From Lamellibrachia columna (lineage: Eukaryota > Annelida > Polychaeta > Sabellida > Siboglinidae), in contig OY759273.1 in assembly GCA_963662155.1 (NCBI GenBank), positions 1,677,107-1,741,106 on the forward strand: a DNA stretch of 64,000 nucleotides, given 5' to 3'. Position numbers and translations under genes: made by a program. Shown here piece after piece: positions 11,254-23,200 of the stretch. The notes under the pieces were generated by a model. The model was not told the DNA's origin. It ran no database searches and saw only the letters and a program-made list of their open reading frames with translations. The stretch's first letter is position 1; the number at the start of each line of letters is the position of its first letter.

Positions 11254-14200
11254 TCAGTGTTTACGCATGTACTTCTTGAGGAACACTTGGAACATCCTTG
11301 AGTTGTATATCGCTATGACAACAAGCAGTGAGGCGTAGAGAAGGAGACTGATGATGAACTTGTGACGACTGAACCATGAAGACTCAATGCTGCAAACAGA
11401 CACACTTCATGTGTGACAAAACCAGACCAACACCCAATTATACAACCTGTGACTGAGCACTGCAGACAATTATATTATGAGCACAGATATATTCGCTGTC
11501 TTCTCACTTGATCAACAGCCTGTAAAAATACAATATTAAACCAAATAAGATATTTGCAACAACGTTGTTTTATAGTTTCCTCCCATATATATTTCACTTT
11601 TACAAGACATGGTTTGCAAATTGTATTACTTGTCATTCAATCAAACTCTAAAACTAAAAAATTAAGGCCTAAGCCTGATAGAAGGATATGTTTTATTTAT
11701 TTGTTGCTATTTGGGAATGAAAATTAATTAATTTTGGAATGGTTGTAAAACAGATATGGGAGAAATATGTTGTGCCTCATATTTTATCAATATACACACT
11801 TCTTACATTGTCTAGTGCAACAGCATATGACAGCATAGACTACCACATCTGTTTTAGGATAAATACCAAAACTATTAAATATTACAAAATAGTTACATAA
11901 GACAAAAGCAAAATCTTGGGAGTCGTATAAGACCTAGTAAAAGAAGAAACTAGTTTCTTGTCTGGACTTTTTTAACGGAAGTGGTTTTGATTTTCGTCAT
12001 GCTAAAGTGTTCTGTATAGGTTACACATATACTCCCTGTGTGGATTTATTTACTTTCTCTGGCATAGACACCAGGTAGAAGGGACTAATTGCTTCGAAAA
12101 ACAGGTAAATTGGGGTGAATGAAATTGTTGAAGTTTGAAAAAGCAGTAGCTGGACTCCTTTGGACAGTCCGGCTCTACCACCGATCTACCATCCTCTGGA
12201 CAGTCCGGCTCTACCGCCGATCTACCATCCTCTGGACAGTCTGGCTCTACCACCAATCTACCATCCTCTGGACAGTCTGGCTCTACCACCGATCTACCAT
12301 CCTCTGGACAGTCCGGCTCTACCACTGATCCACCATCCTCTGGACAGTTTAGCTCTACCACCGATCTACCATCCTCTGGACAGTCTGGCTCTACCACCGA
12401 TCTACCATCCTCTGGATAGTCTGGCTCTACCACCGATCTACCATCCTCTGGACAGTCTGGCTCTACCACCGATCTACCATCCTCTGGACAGTCCGGCTCT
12501 ACCACTGATCCACCATCCTCTGGACAGTCTGGCTCTACCACCGATCTACCATCCTCTGGACAGTCTGGCTCTACCACCGATCTACCATCCTCTGGACAGT
12601 CCAGCTATACCGCTGATCTACCATCCTCTGGACAGTCCGGCTCTACCACAGATCTACCATCCTCTGGACAGTCTGGCTCTACCACCGATCTACCATCCTC
12701 TGGACAGTCCGGCTCTACCACCGATCTACCATCCTCTGGACAGTCCGGCTCTACCACCGATCTACCATCCTCTGGACAGTCCGGCTCTACCACCGATCTA
12801 CCATCCTCTTGACAGTCCGGCTCTACCACCGATCTACCATCCTCTGGACAGTCTGGCTCTACCACCGATCTACCATCCACTGGACAGTCTGGCTCTACTG
12901 CCGATCTACCATCCTCTGAACAGTCCGGCTCTACCGCCGATCTACCATCCTCTGGACAGTCCAGCTCTACCACCGATCTACAATCCTCTGGACAGTCTGG
13001 CTCTACCGCCGATCTACCATCCTCTGGACAGTCCAGCTCTACCACCGATCTACCATCCTCTGGACAGTCTGGCTCTACTGCCGATCTACCATCCTCTGGA
13101 CAGTCTGGCTCTACCGCCGATCTACCATCCTCTGGACAGTCTGACTCTACCACCGATCTACCATCCTTTGGACAGTCTGGCTCTACCACCGATCTACCAT
13201 CCTCTGGACAGTCTGGCTCTACCACCAATCTACCATCCTCTGGACAGTCCGGCTCTACCACCGATCTACCATCCTCTGGACAGTCTGGCTCTACCGCCGA
13301 TCTACCATCCTCTGGACAGTCCGGCTCTACCACCGATCTACAATCCTCTGGACAGTCTGGCTCTATCACCGATCTACCATCTTCTGAACAGTCCAGCTCT
13401 ACCGCCGATCTACCATCCTCTGAACAGTCTGGCTCTACCACCGATCTACAATCCTCTGGACAGTCCGGCTCTACCACCGATCCACCATCCTCTGGATAGT
13501 CCGGCTCAACCACCGATCTACCATCTTCTGGACAGTCCAGCTCTACCGCCGATCTACCATCTTCTGGACAGTCTGGCTCTACCACCGATCTACAATCCTC
13601 TGGACAGTCTGGCTCTACCGCTGATCTACCATCCTCTGGACAGTCTGGCTCTAATGCCGATCTACCATCCTCTGGACGGTCCGGCTCTACCGCCGATCTA
13701 CCATCCTCTGGACAGTCTGGCTCTACCACCAATCTACCATCCTCTGGACAGCCCGGCTCTACCGCCAAGCTACCATCCTCTGGACAGTCTGGCTTTACTA
13801 CTACCACCGATCTACCATCTTCTGGACAGTCCGGCTCTACCGCCGATCTACCGCCGATCTACCATCCTCTGGACAGTCTGGCTCTACCACCGATCCACCA
13901 TCCTCTGGACAGTCCAGCTCTACCACAGATCTACCATCTTCTGGACAGTCCAGCTCTACCGCCGATCTACCATCTTCTGGACAGTCCGGCTCTACCGCCG
14001 ATCTACCATCTTCTGGACAGTCCGGCTCTACCGCCGATCTACCATCCTCTGGACAGTCTGGCTCTACCACCGATCTACCATCCTCTGGACAGTCCGGCTC
14101 TACCACAGATCTACCATCTTCTGGACAGTCCGGCTCTACCGCCGATCTACCATCTTCTGGACAGTCCGGCTCTACCGCCGAGCTACCATCTTCTGGACAG

Positions 14201-17200
14201 TCCGGCTCTACCACCGATCTTCCATCTTCTGGACAGTCCAGCTCTACCGCTGATCTACCATCCTCTGGACAGTCCGGCTCTACCACCGATCTACCATCTT
14301 CTGGACAGTCCGGCTCTACTGCCGATCTACCATCCTCTGGACAGTCCGGCTCTACTGCCGAGTTACCATGCCACAGTCTGTAGACTTACCTCTGTAAAGG
14401 GGCATTACTGGCATATACAAGGATATACTTCACGCGGAGTACATCACTGTTCTGTACGACATAATACTTCTCCGGAACTTCCCCTCCTAAGCTGCCTTGG
14501 ATATGGGAACGTTGCCGTGACGACCGTCCATTATCAGCATCTAGCAATGAAAGTAGGTGTACACCAAACACCATGCTATGTTTACACAATAGATTCCATC
14601 TCAATCAATACATGCAGTAGAACCAGGTTCAATTAAACTAATCAACTATAAGGTGCTAGTTACATGAACACTGTACTATGTAGAAATTGCTACTAGACAA
14701 AGATCAGAACTAATTATATATGACATTATTATAAAATACGAGATTACTGATAAACATAGTGTAATGATAACTGTGTGGTAGTGTAGCATTTATCCAACTG
14801 TTTTCAATTCAAATGATTGTTTGCAAAACCAAGTGCACTCCCATAATATTGTAATTATACCAATAATCCTAGCACACTGCAGCTACTGTTGACTTGATTG
14901 GAACAGGTTTTGATTCTCGTTTATTTGCCTACTTATGTTTATGTTGACATTTTGTCTGAAACAGAAGTTATTTTTTATTTTACCTTTTTTGATGCAATTA
15001 AAATATACAAATTTAGTCATATCTACATGCATGATAGCAACACTAAACATGCAAACAAAACTGATAATCCATCAATGTGAAATTCATGTCAAGTAATAAC
15101 TTTAACAACATTTACTGATTTTATTCATACAAAAACAACAACTTTCCAGACATTGCAGTTTAGATTTTGATTTTTTTATTGATTGAAGTTGTTACAAATA
15201 ATTACATTGCCATACTCACCTTTGATTTGGCACTTGACAGAGGGATCATCGATTATTTCACAGAATGCGAGACAGCTGAGTTGATTGGCAATGAGACTGT
15301 GGTTCCAGGCAGTGCCAGTAGGGGAGTAGTTGAGTGAGACAGACAGTTCACTTGACAAGTATGTTCCTTCTCCATATAGGGCATTCTGTGGGGTCAGAGA
15401 CAACTACTAATTGTAATTATTGGATAAAAATTTGAATTAATGATTATGTCTACAATGCATCATCTCAACACATTGATGTTTGGTATTAATCTAAGTTGGT
15501 TTCACTGGGGGAAGGGCGTTAGCAGCTGTTTCACTGGGGGAAGGGGGTTAGCAGCTGTTTCACTGGGGGAAGGGGTTAGCAGCTGTTTCACTGGGGAAGG
15601 GGGTAGCAGCGGTTTCACTGGGGGAGTGTGGTTAGCAGCTGTTTCACTGGGGGAAGGGGGTTAGCAGCTGTTTCACTAGGGGAAGGGGTTAGCAGCTGTT
15701 TCACTGGGGAAGGGGGTAGCAGCTGTTTCACTGGGGAATGTGGTTAGCAGCTGTTTCACTGGGGGAAGGGGGTTAGCAGCTGTTTCACTGGGGGAAGGGG
15801 TTAGCAGCTGTTTCACTAGGGGAAGGGGGTAGCAGCGGTTTCACTGGGGGAGTGTGGTTAGCAGCTGTTTCACTGGGGGAAGGGGGTTAGCAGCTGTTTC
15901 ACTGGGGGAAGGGGTTAGCAGCTGTTTCACTGGGGGAAGGGGTTAGCAGCTGTTTCACTGGGGGAAGGGGATTAGCAGCTGTTTCACTGGGGGAAGGGGG
16001 TTAGCAGCTGTTTCACTGGGGGGAGTGTGGTTAGCAGCTGTTTCACTGGGGAAGGGGGTTAGCAGCTGTTTCACTGGGGGAAGGGTTTAGCAGCTGTTTC
16101 ACTGGGGGAAGGGGTTAGCAGCTGTTTCACTAGGGAAGGGGTTAGCAGCTGTTTCACTGGGAGAAGGGGGTTAGCAGCTGTTTCACTGGGGGAAGGGGTT
16201 AGCAGCTGTTTCACTGGGGGAAGGGGTTAGCAGCTGTTTCACTGGGGGAAGGGGTTAGCAGTTGTTTCACTGGGGGAAGGGGTTAGCAGCTGTTTCACTG
16301 GGGGAAGGGGTTAGCAGCTGTTTCACTGGGGAAGGGGTTAGCAGCTGTTTCACTGGGGGAAGGGGTTAGCAGTTGTTTCACTGGGGGAAGGGGTTAGCAG
16401 CTGTTTCACTGGGGGAAGGGTTTAGCAGCTGTTTCACTGGGGGAAGGGGTTAGCAGCTGTTTCACTGGGGGAAGGGGTTAGCAGCTGTTTCACTGGGGAA
16501 GGGGTTAGCAGCTGTTTCACTGGGGGAAGGGGGTTAGCAGCTGTTTCACTGGGGGGAGTGTGGTTAGCAGCTGTTTCACTGGGGAAGGGGGTTAGCAGCT
16601 GTTTCACTGGGGGAAGGGTTTAGCAGCTGTTTCACTGGGGGAAGGGGTTAGCAGCTGTTTCACTAGGGAAGGGGTTAGCAGCTGTTTCACTGGGAGAAGG
16701 GGGTTAGCAGCTGTTTCACTGGGGGAAGGGGTTAGCAGCTGTTTCACTGGGGGAAGGGGTTAGCAGCTGTTTCACTGGGAGAAGGGGTTAGCAGCTGTTT
16801 CACTGGGGGAAGGGGGTTAGCAGCTGTTTCACTGGGGGAAGGGGATTAGCAGCTGTTTCACTGGGGGGAACGGGGTTAGCAGCTGTTTCACTGGGGGGAG
16901 TGTGGTTAGCAGCTGTTTCACTGGGGAAGGGGGTTAGCAGCTGTTTCACTGGGGGAAGGGTTTAGCAGCTGTTTCACTGGGGGAAGGGGTTAGCAGCTGT
17001 TTCACTAGGGAAGGGGTTAGCAGCTGTTTCACTGGGAGAAGGGGGTTAGCAGCTGTTTCACTGGGGGAAGGGTTTAGCAGCTGTTTCACTGGGGGAAGGG
17101 GGTTAGCAGCTGTTTCACTGGGGGAAGGGGTTAGCAGTTGTTTCACTGGGGGAAGGGGTTAGCAGCTGTTTCACTGGGGGAAGGGGTTAGCAGCTGTTTC

Positions 17201-20200
17201 ACTGGGGAAGGGGTTAGCAGCTGTTTCACTGGGGGAAGGGGGTTAGCAGCTGTTTCACTGGGGGAAGGGGTTAGCAGCTGTTTCACTGGGGGAAGGGGTT
17301 AGCAGTTGTTTCACTGGGGGAAGGGGTTAGCAGCTGTTTCACTGGGGGAAGGGGTTAGCAGCTGTTTCACTGGGGGAAGGGGTTAGCAGCTGTTTCACTG
17401 GGGGAAGGGGTTAGCAGTTGTTTCACTGGGGGAAGGGGTTAGCAGCTGTTTCACTGGGGAAGGGGTTAGCAGCTGTTTCACTGGGGGAAGGGGTTAGCAG
17501 CTGTTTCACTGGGGGGTGGGGTTAGCAGCTGTTTCACTGGGGGAAGGGGGTTAGCGGCTGTTTCATTGGGGGAAGGGGTTAGCAGCTGTTTCACTGGGGG
17601 AAGGGGTTAGCAGCTGTTTCACTGGGGGAAGGGGGTTAGCAGCTGTTTCACTGGGGGAAGGGGTTAGCAGTTGTTTCACTGGGGGAAGGGGTTAGCAGCT
17701 GTTTCACTGGGGAAGGGGTTAGCAGCTGTTTCACTGGGGGAAGGGGTTAGCAGCTGTTTCACTGGGGGAAGGGGATTAGCAGCTGTTTCAGTGGGGGAAG
17801 GGGTTAGCAGTTGTTTCACAGGGGGGAAGGGGGTTAGCAGCTGTTTCACTGGGGGAGGGGTTAGCAGCTGTTTCACTGGGGGAAGGGGGTTACCAGCTGT
17901 TTCACTGGGGGAAGGGGTTAGCAGCTGTTTCACTGGGGGGAAGGGCTTAGCAGCTGTTTCACTGGGGGAAGGGGTGAGCAGCTGTTTCACTAGGGGAAGG
18001 GGTTAGCTGCTGTTTCACTGGGGGAAGGGGGTTAGCAGCTGTTTCACTGGGGGAAGGGGGTTAGCAGCTGTTTCACTGGGGGAAGGGGGTTAGCAGCTGT
18101 TTCACTGGGGGAAGGGTGTTAGCAGCTATTTTATAAACTTAACTATATTTTATTTGATAATAGTAAATAAATATGACCATATATGGAAATATCGAGATTG
18201 CAATAGTGTTTTCCATTTAGGCAAACCCAGTTAGTCCAAACCTACTGCAGAAAGAAGATAATCTTTGGAGAGCAGACGTAATGTGTCCTAAATATTGCTG
18301 CACTGTGACCGGATATTTTGCCACTATGACATCACATCCCCCAGAATTTGGGCCACAACTGCCATAAACTGCATTATCATGACCGAGCTGATAAAATAGA
18401 ATTTATTATACGAACTACTAATTCACTATAAATTTTCCATTTTGATTTGTCGTTCTCATTCGCATTGAACAAATTTGAAATCATTTGACACCAGAGAAAT
18501 AACATCTTGTCTGGAGTGGCCTGGTGTACAACAAATAGATAAATTTTGTAGTATAAAAAATTATGATGTTTAAAAAAATTAGTAAGGCTAAAAAAATTTA
18601 TTTCCTGGGTGATAGCAGTAATGGTGACACCTGTTAATTATGTACATTGCACAACTCAATATTTGCTGTCTCCACCTTGTTCATATGTCCTTGCAGTCCA
18701 CACTGCAGAATGCTGTAGAAGTTATCCGTGCGACTGCCATGGTAGGCATAGATGATGTCATGACCTGTTTGTCTTGCAGAGAACTTGTCCGCAGTATTTC
18801 CCTCGTAGACCACCTCAAAGATGTAGTTCGGCTGTGGGACTGCTGTTACCTGACCTGTCATTGCCTGCAGCTCTGACATCTAGCAATGGACAGACAAACA
18901 AATTAAATTTTAGTGACTTTTATGTAGTTTTGGGAGCTTCAAGTATTTGTAATCGAAGATGTAACATACCGTATGGAATACCGGTTCGAATACCAGTTTC
19001 AAAACCATATAAAAATACTGGTATACCAGTATTCCACCACACAGCATTAATTAACACTAACAGCATCGCTGTTTGGTAAATAGTCCTGAGGCGGTCTTTG
19101 TTGTTTTTTGTTTGTTTGTTAATCGATTCCACAGATGTTGGCAAGATTCATTTCAAAGACAAAGGGCCTTCACTTAGATAAGTGTACAGACCACCTGTTT
19201 GATATTTTGTCAATATGTTTTTTTCCAGTTTAATCGTTAATGAAAGGGAATAACAAAAAGGCAATATGCCAATAGTGAAAATTTTTATATTGTATTATAT
19301 AATATGACAACATAAAAATTTTACAGAAAAAAGTATGCATAGGTAAAATGTTATGCATCTAACTCGCAAAGTTCGTGTCAAATTCAAAGTTAATGAGATG
19401 GGCGATCACTTGGTTTTGTGACGTCACTGGTGACATTCGTTTACATTGTCTTCATGCTTCAGCATAGTTTCACTCGCGTCACTACGGCAAGTGGTGGCAG
19501 TGGCAATTTTCCAGTATACCAAGTAAAATGTTACGATTTCAAATCGCTAGTGGCAAGTGATACCTCAGAATCATCTTTGATTTTGGCTCATTCGGAGCAG
19601 TTTAGCAACACCAGTAGCCTTTGATCTTTTACTTTCTGACCTAACCATGAGAACAACCACATAAGAGGCGCCAAACTTCTCATATATCTTAAATACATAT
19701 ACACATGTCACGTGATCCAAAATTACTGTTATTTCCACATAATAAAAATTTACCTAAAAAATTTACAAAAACTTACCATCTCCTATACACTTACCATCTC
19801 CTCCACGGCTACGTAAAACTGACGCTGATGCCGTGGCATCGTTAAGCTTTGTACAGCATCACTATTATATTTAGAACAATTATATTTAGAACTATTATAT
19901 TTAGAACTATTATATTTTGAACTATTATATTTTGAACTATTATATTTTGAACTATTATATTTTGAACTAATAACACGATCATGATGATAGCATTTTTTTA
20001 TCAGAATACCGGATTAAGACACATTTTCAATAGAACGTATATGCACATGTGCACAGACATGTACACATACATGTACACACAAATGTACACACACATGCAC
20101 ACACACATGTACACACAAATGTACACACACACATGCACACACACACACATGTACACACAAACGTATACACATGCACACACACACATGTACACACACATGC

Positions 20201-23200
20201 AAGCACACATGTACACACACGTTCAAGCACACACAATTATTCGTACTTTCATAGACGCAACACTATTATGGAGTTGCTATGAAACTCATTATATTGCGAT
20301 GTTGCCTCAGTATAAGTGTCGATTTTACGGTAGCCGTGGAGCTAGGCGTTGGATATGGCGAGTTTGTTTTTGTAAATTTTTAAATATGGAAGCAAGAGTA
20401 ATTTCTGACCACATGACATGTGTATATTTATGGTAGATATATGAGAAGTTTGGTGGCTCTAGATGGTAATTTTCATGTCGGAAATTAAAAGTTCGCAATG
20501 AGTGTCAGTGATAGTCCGTTTGCGAAGCCCTCTTGCCTTTGATCCTAGCGACGTGGTTGCTGCCTGTGTTTGGGTTCAACGGATTGATGGCATCAACATA
20601 GCTTCCACTACTGGGAATAATGTTGGCACATCGTCCTCTTTCAAAGAGATTTTAGAACCCACGATAAATTCTCAGGGCCTCGGTCAAAACAGGTTTTCTC
20701 GGAATGAGTAGAGCAAAGCTGACTGTGCTTCACCTGCTTGACGTTTGCAGGCTTCATTTTTGCCATTTCTTTAGCAAAGTTGGCTACAAAGAATGATTGG
20801 AAAGTTGCAGTCTCGTTGCGCTTCCATGTCACCAGTGATGTCACATTGTAGCAGTCCATGTCACCAGTGATGTCACATTGTAGCAGTCCATGGTTCTTAC
20901 ACTTTTCGACATTTCAAATCCCATGACTTTCCACAACCTAGAAATGTAAATTTTCAAGTTAACTGCATTTATTGTGTGTTATTCTAGAAAATGACCAGTT
21001 AATAATAAACACAGACAGCATTTAGCAGTGACTGATTCATTGATTAAGCCCAGGAAATATCCACTAAACTCCCACTCATCATACATGTATTTAGTACAAA
21101 TCTCAAGTGAAACACGTCATGCCAGTGAATGTTCACTTTGCAGAAACTGACTGCACAAATGTTCACAGTTCATAGTTCATCTTCTGCATCAGCTCATCTG
21201 ACAATGATGCAAGTTCAACAGACTTGGCCTTAGCAGACTGACAACACACATTCGACTACATCATGAGTGCTGTTTGTTGCCTCTGCCTTTACTGACAAGG
21301 TGTTAGCATCCTTCTGCAGGGATGTCTGTTGACAACCCTTTACTGACAAGGTGTTAGCATCCTTCTGCAGGGATGTCTGTTGACAGCCCTTTACTGACAA
21401 GGTGTTAGCATCCTTCTGCAGGGATGTCTGTTGACAGCCCTTTACTGACAAGGTGTTAGCATCCTTCTGCAGGGATGTCTGTTGACAGCCCTTTACTGAC
21501 AAGGTGTTAGCATCCTTCTGCAGGGATGTCTGTTGACAACCCTTTACTGACAAGGTGTTAGCATCCTTCTGCAGGGATGTCTGTTGACAACCCTTTACTG
21601 ACAAGGTGTTAGCATCCTTCTGCAGGGATGTCTGTTGACAGCCCTTTACTGACAAGGTGTTAGCATCCTTCTGCAGGGATGTCTGTTGACAACCCTTTAC
21701 TGACAAGGTGTTAGCATCCTTCTGCAGGGATGTCTGTTGACAACCCTTTACTGACAAGGTGTTAGCATCCTTCTGCAGGGATGTCTGTTGACAACCCTTT
21801 ACTGACAAGGTGTTAGCATCCTTCTGCAGGGATGTCTGTTGACAACCCTTTACTGACAAGGTGTTAGCATCCTTCTGCAGGGATGTCTGTTGACAACCCT
21901 TTACTGACAAGGTGTTAGCATCCTTGCTGCAGGGATGTCTGTTGACAACCCTTTACTGACAAGGTGTTAGCATCCTTCTGCAGGGATGTCTGTTGACAAC
22001 CCTTTACTGACAAGGTGTTAGCATCCTTGCTGCAGGGATGTCTGTTGACAACCCTTTACTGACAAGGTGTTAGCATCCTTCTGCAGGGATGTCTGTTGAC
22101 AACCCTTTACTGACAAGGTGTTAGCATCCTTGCTGCAGGGATGTCTGTTGACAACCCTTTACTGACAAGGTGTTAGCATCCTTCTGCAGGGATGTCTGTT
22201 GACAACCCTTTACTGACAAGGTGTTAGCATCCTTCTGCAGGGATGTCTGTTGACAACCCTTTACTGACAAGGTGTTAGCATCCTTCTGCAGGGATGTCTG
22301 TTGACAACCCTTTACTGACAAGGTGTTAGCATCCTTCTGCAGGGATGTCTGTTGACAACCCTTTACTGACAAGGTGTTAGCATCCTTCTGCAGGGATGTC
22401 TGTTGACAACCCTTTCTCAACAGATGCCTGCCAATGTGGCCATTTGGAACAATTAATTAATTGAATTGTACTACATTTTTTGGAGTTGCGAAAATGGAAA
22501 TACATGTATACTGAAAGATGTAATATAATATGATTTCATGTGATCATTGTTTTTATTCCCTTTAATAGTTAATTCAAGAAAATTTAATTCAATCACTATA
22601 TTTATATTTTCTATTTTTAGTAATGGTGGGTTTACAATTTTACTTCTAGCTACAAAAGTATATATTTAGTTTTGCTTAGATTAAGAGTTAACAATTTTTT
22701 TCAGTTCTATAAACGGTGATAGAAGACGGTGTTAAGTGTATCCTACCATTTCCTTGCTGCAAGGCTTGAGACAGAAGTGTCAAGTGTATCCTACCATTTC
22801 CTTGCTGCAGGACTTGAGACAGAAGTGTCACGTGTATCCTACCATTTCCTTGCTGCAAGACTTGAGACAGAAGTGTCACGTGTATCCTACCATTTCCTTG
22901 CTGCAAGACTTGAGACAGAAGTGTCAAGTGTATCCTACCATTTCCTTGCTGCAAGACTTGAGACAGAAGTGTCAAGTGTATCCTACCATTTCCTTGCAGC
23001 AAGACTTGAGACAGAAGTGTCAAGTGTATCCTACCATTTCCTTGCTGCAAGACTTGAGACAGAAGTGTCAAGCGTATCCTACCATTTCCTTGCTGCAAGG
23101 CATGAGACAGAAGTGTCAAGCGTATCCTACCATTTCCTTGCTGCAAGACTTGAGACAGAAGTGTCAAGTGTATCCTACCATTTCTTTGCTGCAAGACTTG

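Larger units (their letters stand above)
18880..21284. other. PARP16 intron 2, left part
   Basis: Contains an imperfect palindrome rich in ATACCGG/ATACTGG at 18965-19045, which could be a small MITE, and two copies of a TCACCAGTGATGTCACATTG block at 20825-20890. I see no exon here. Confidence 0.4.

Noticed and set aside
12050..14286. Long ORFs (697 codons plus, 400 and 175 minus) over the 36-bp array, like a proline-rich or acidic repeat protein
   Set aside because: All frames are open because of the 36-bp unit. The array is inside PARP16 intron 5 and the ORFs break at single indels.
21230..22420. Minus-strand ORF of KGCQQTSLQKDANTLSV repeats as a repeat-domain protein
   Set aside because: Intronic 51-bp array; the frame is broken wherever the one-base insertions occur.
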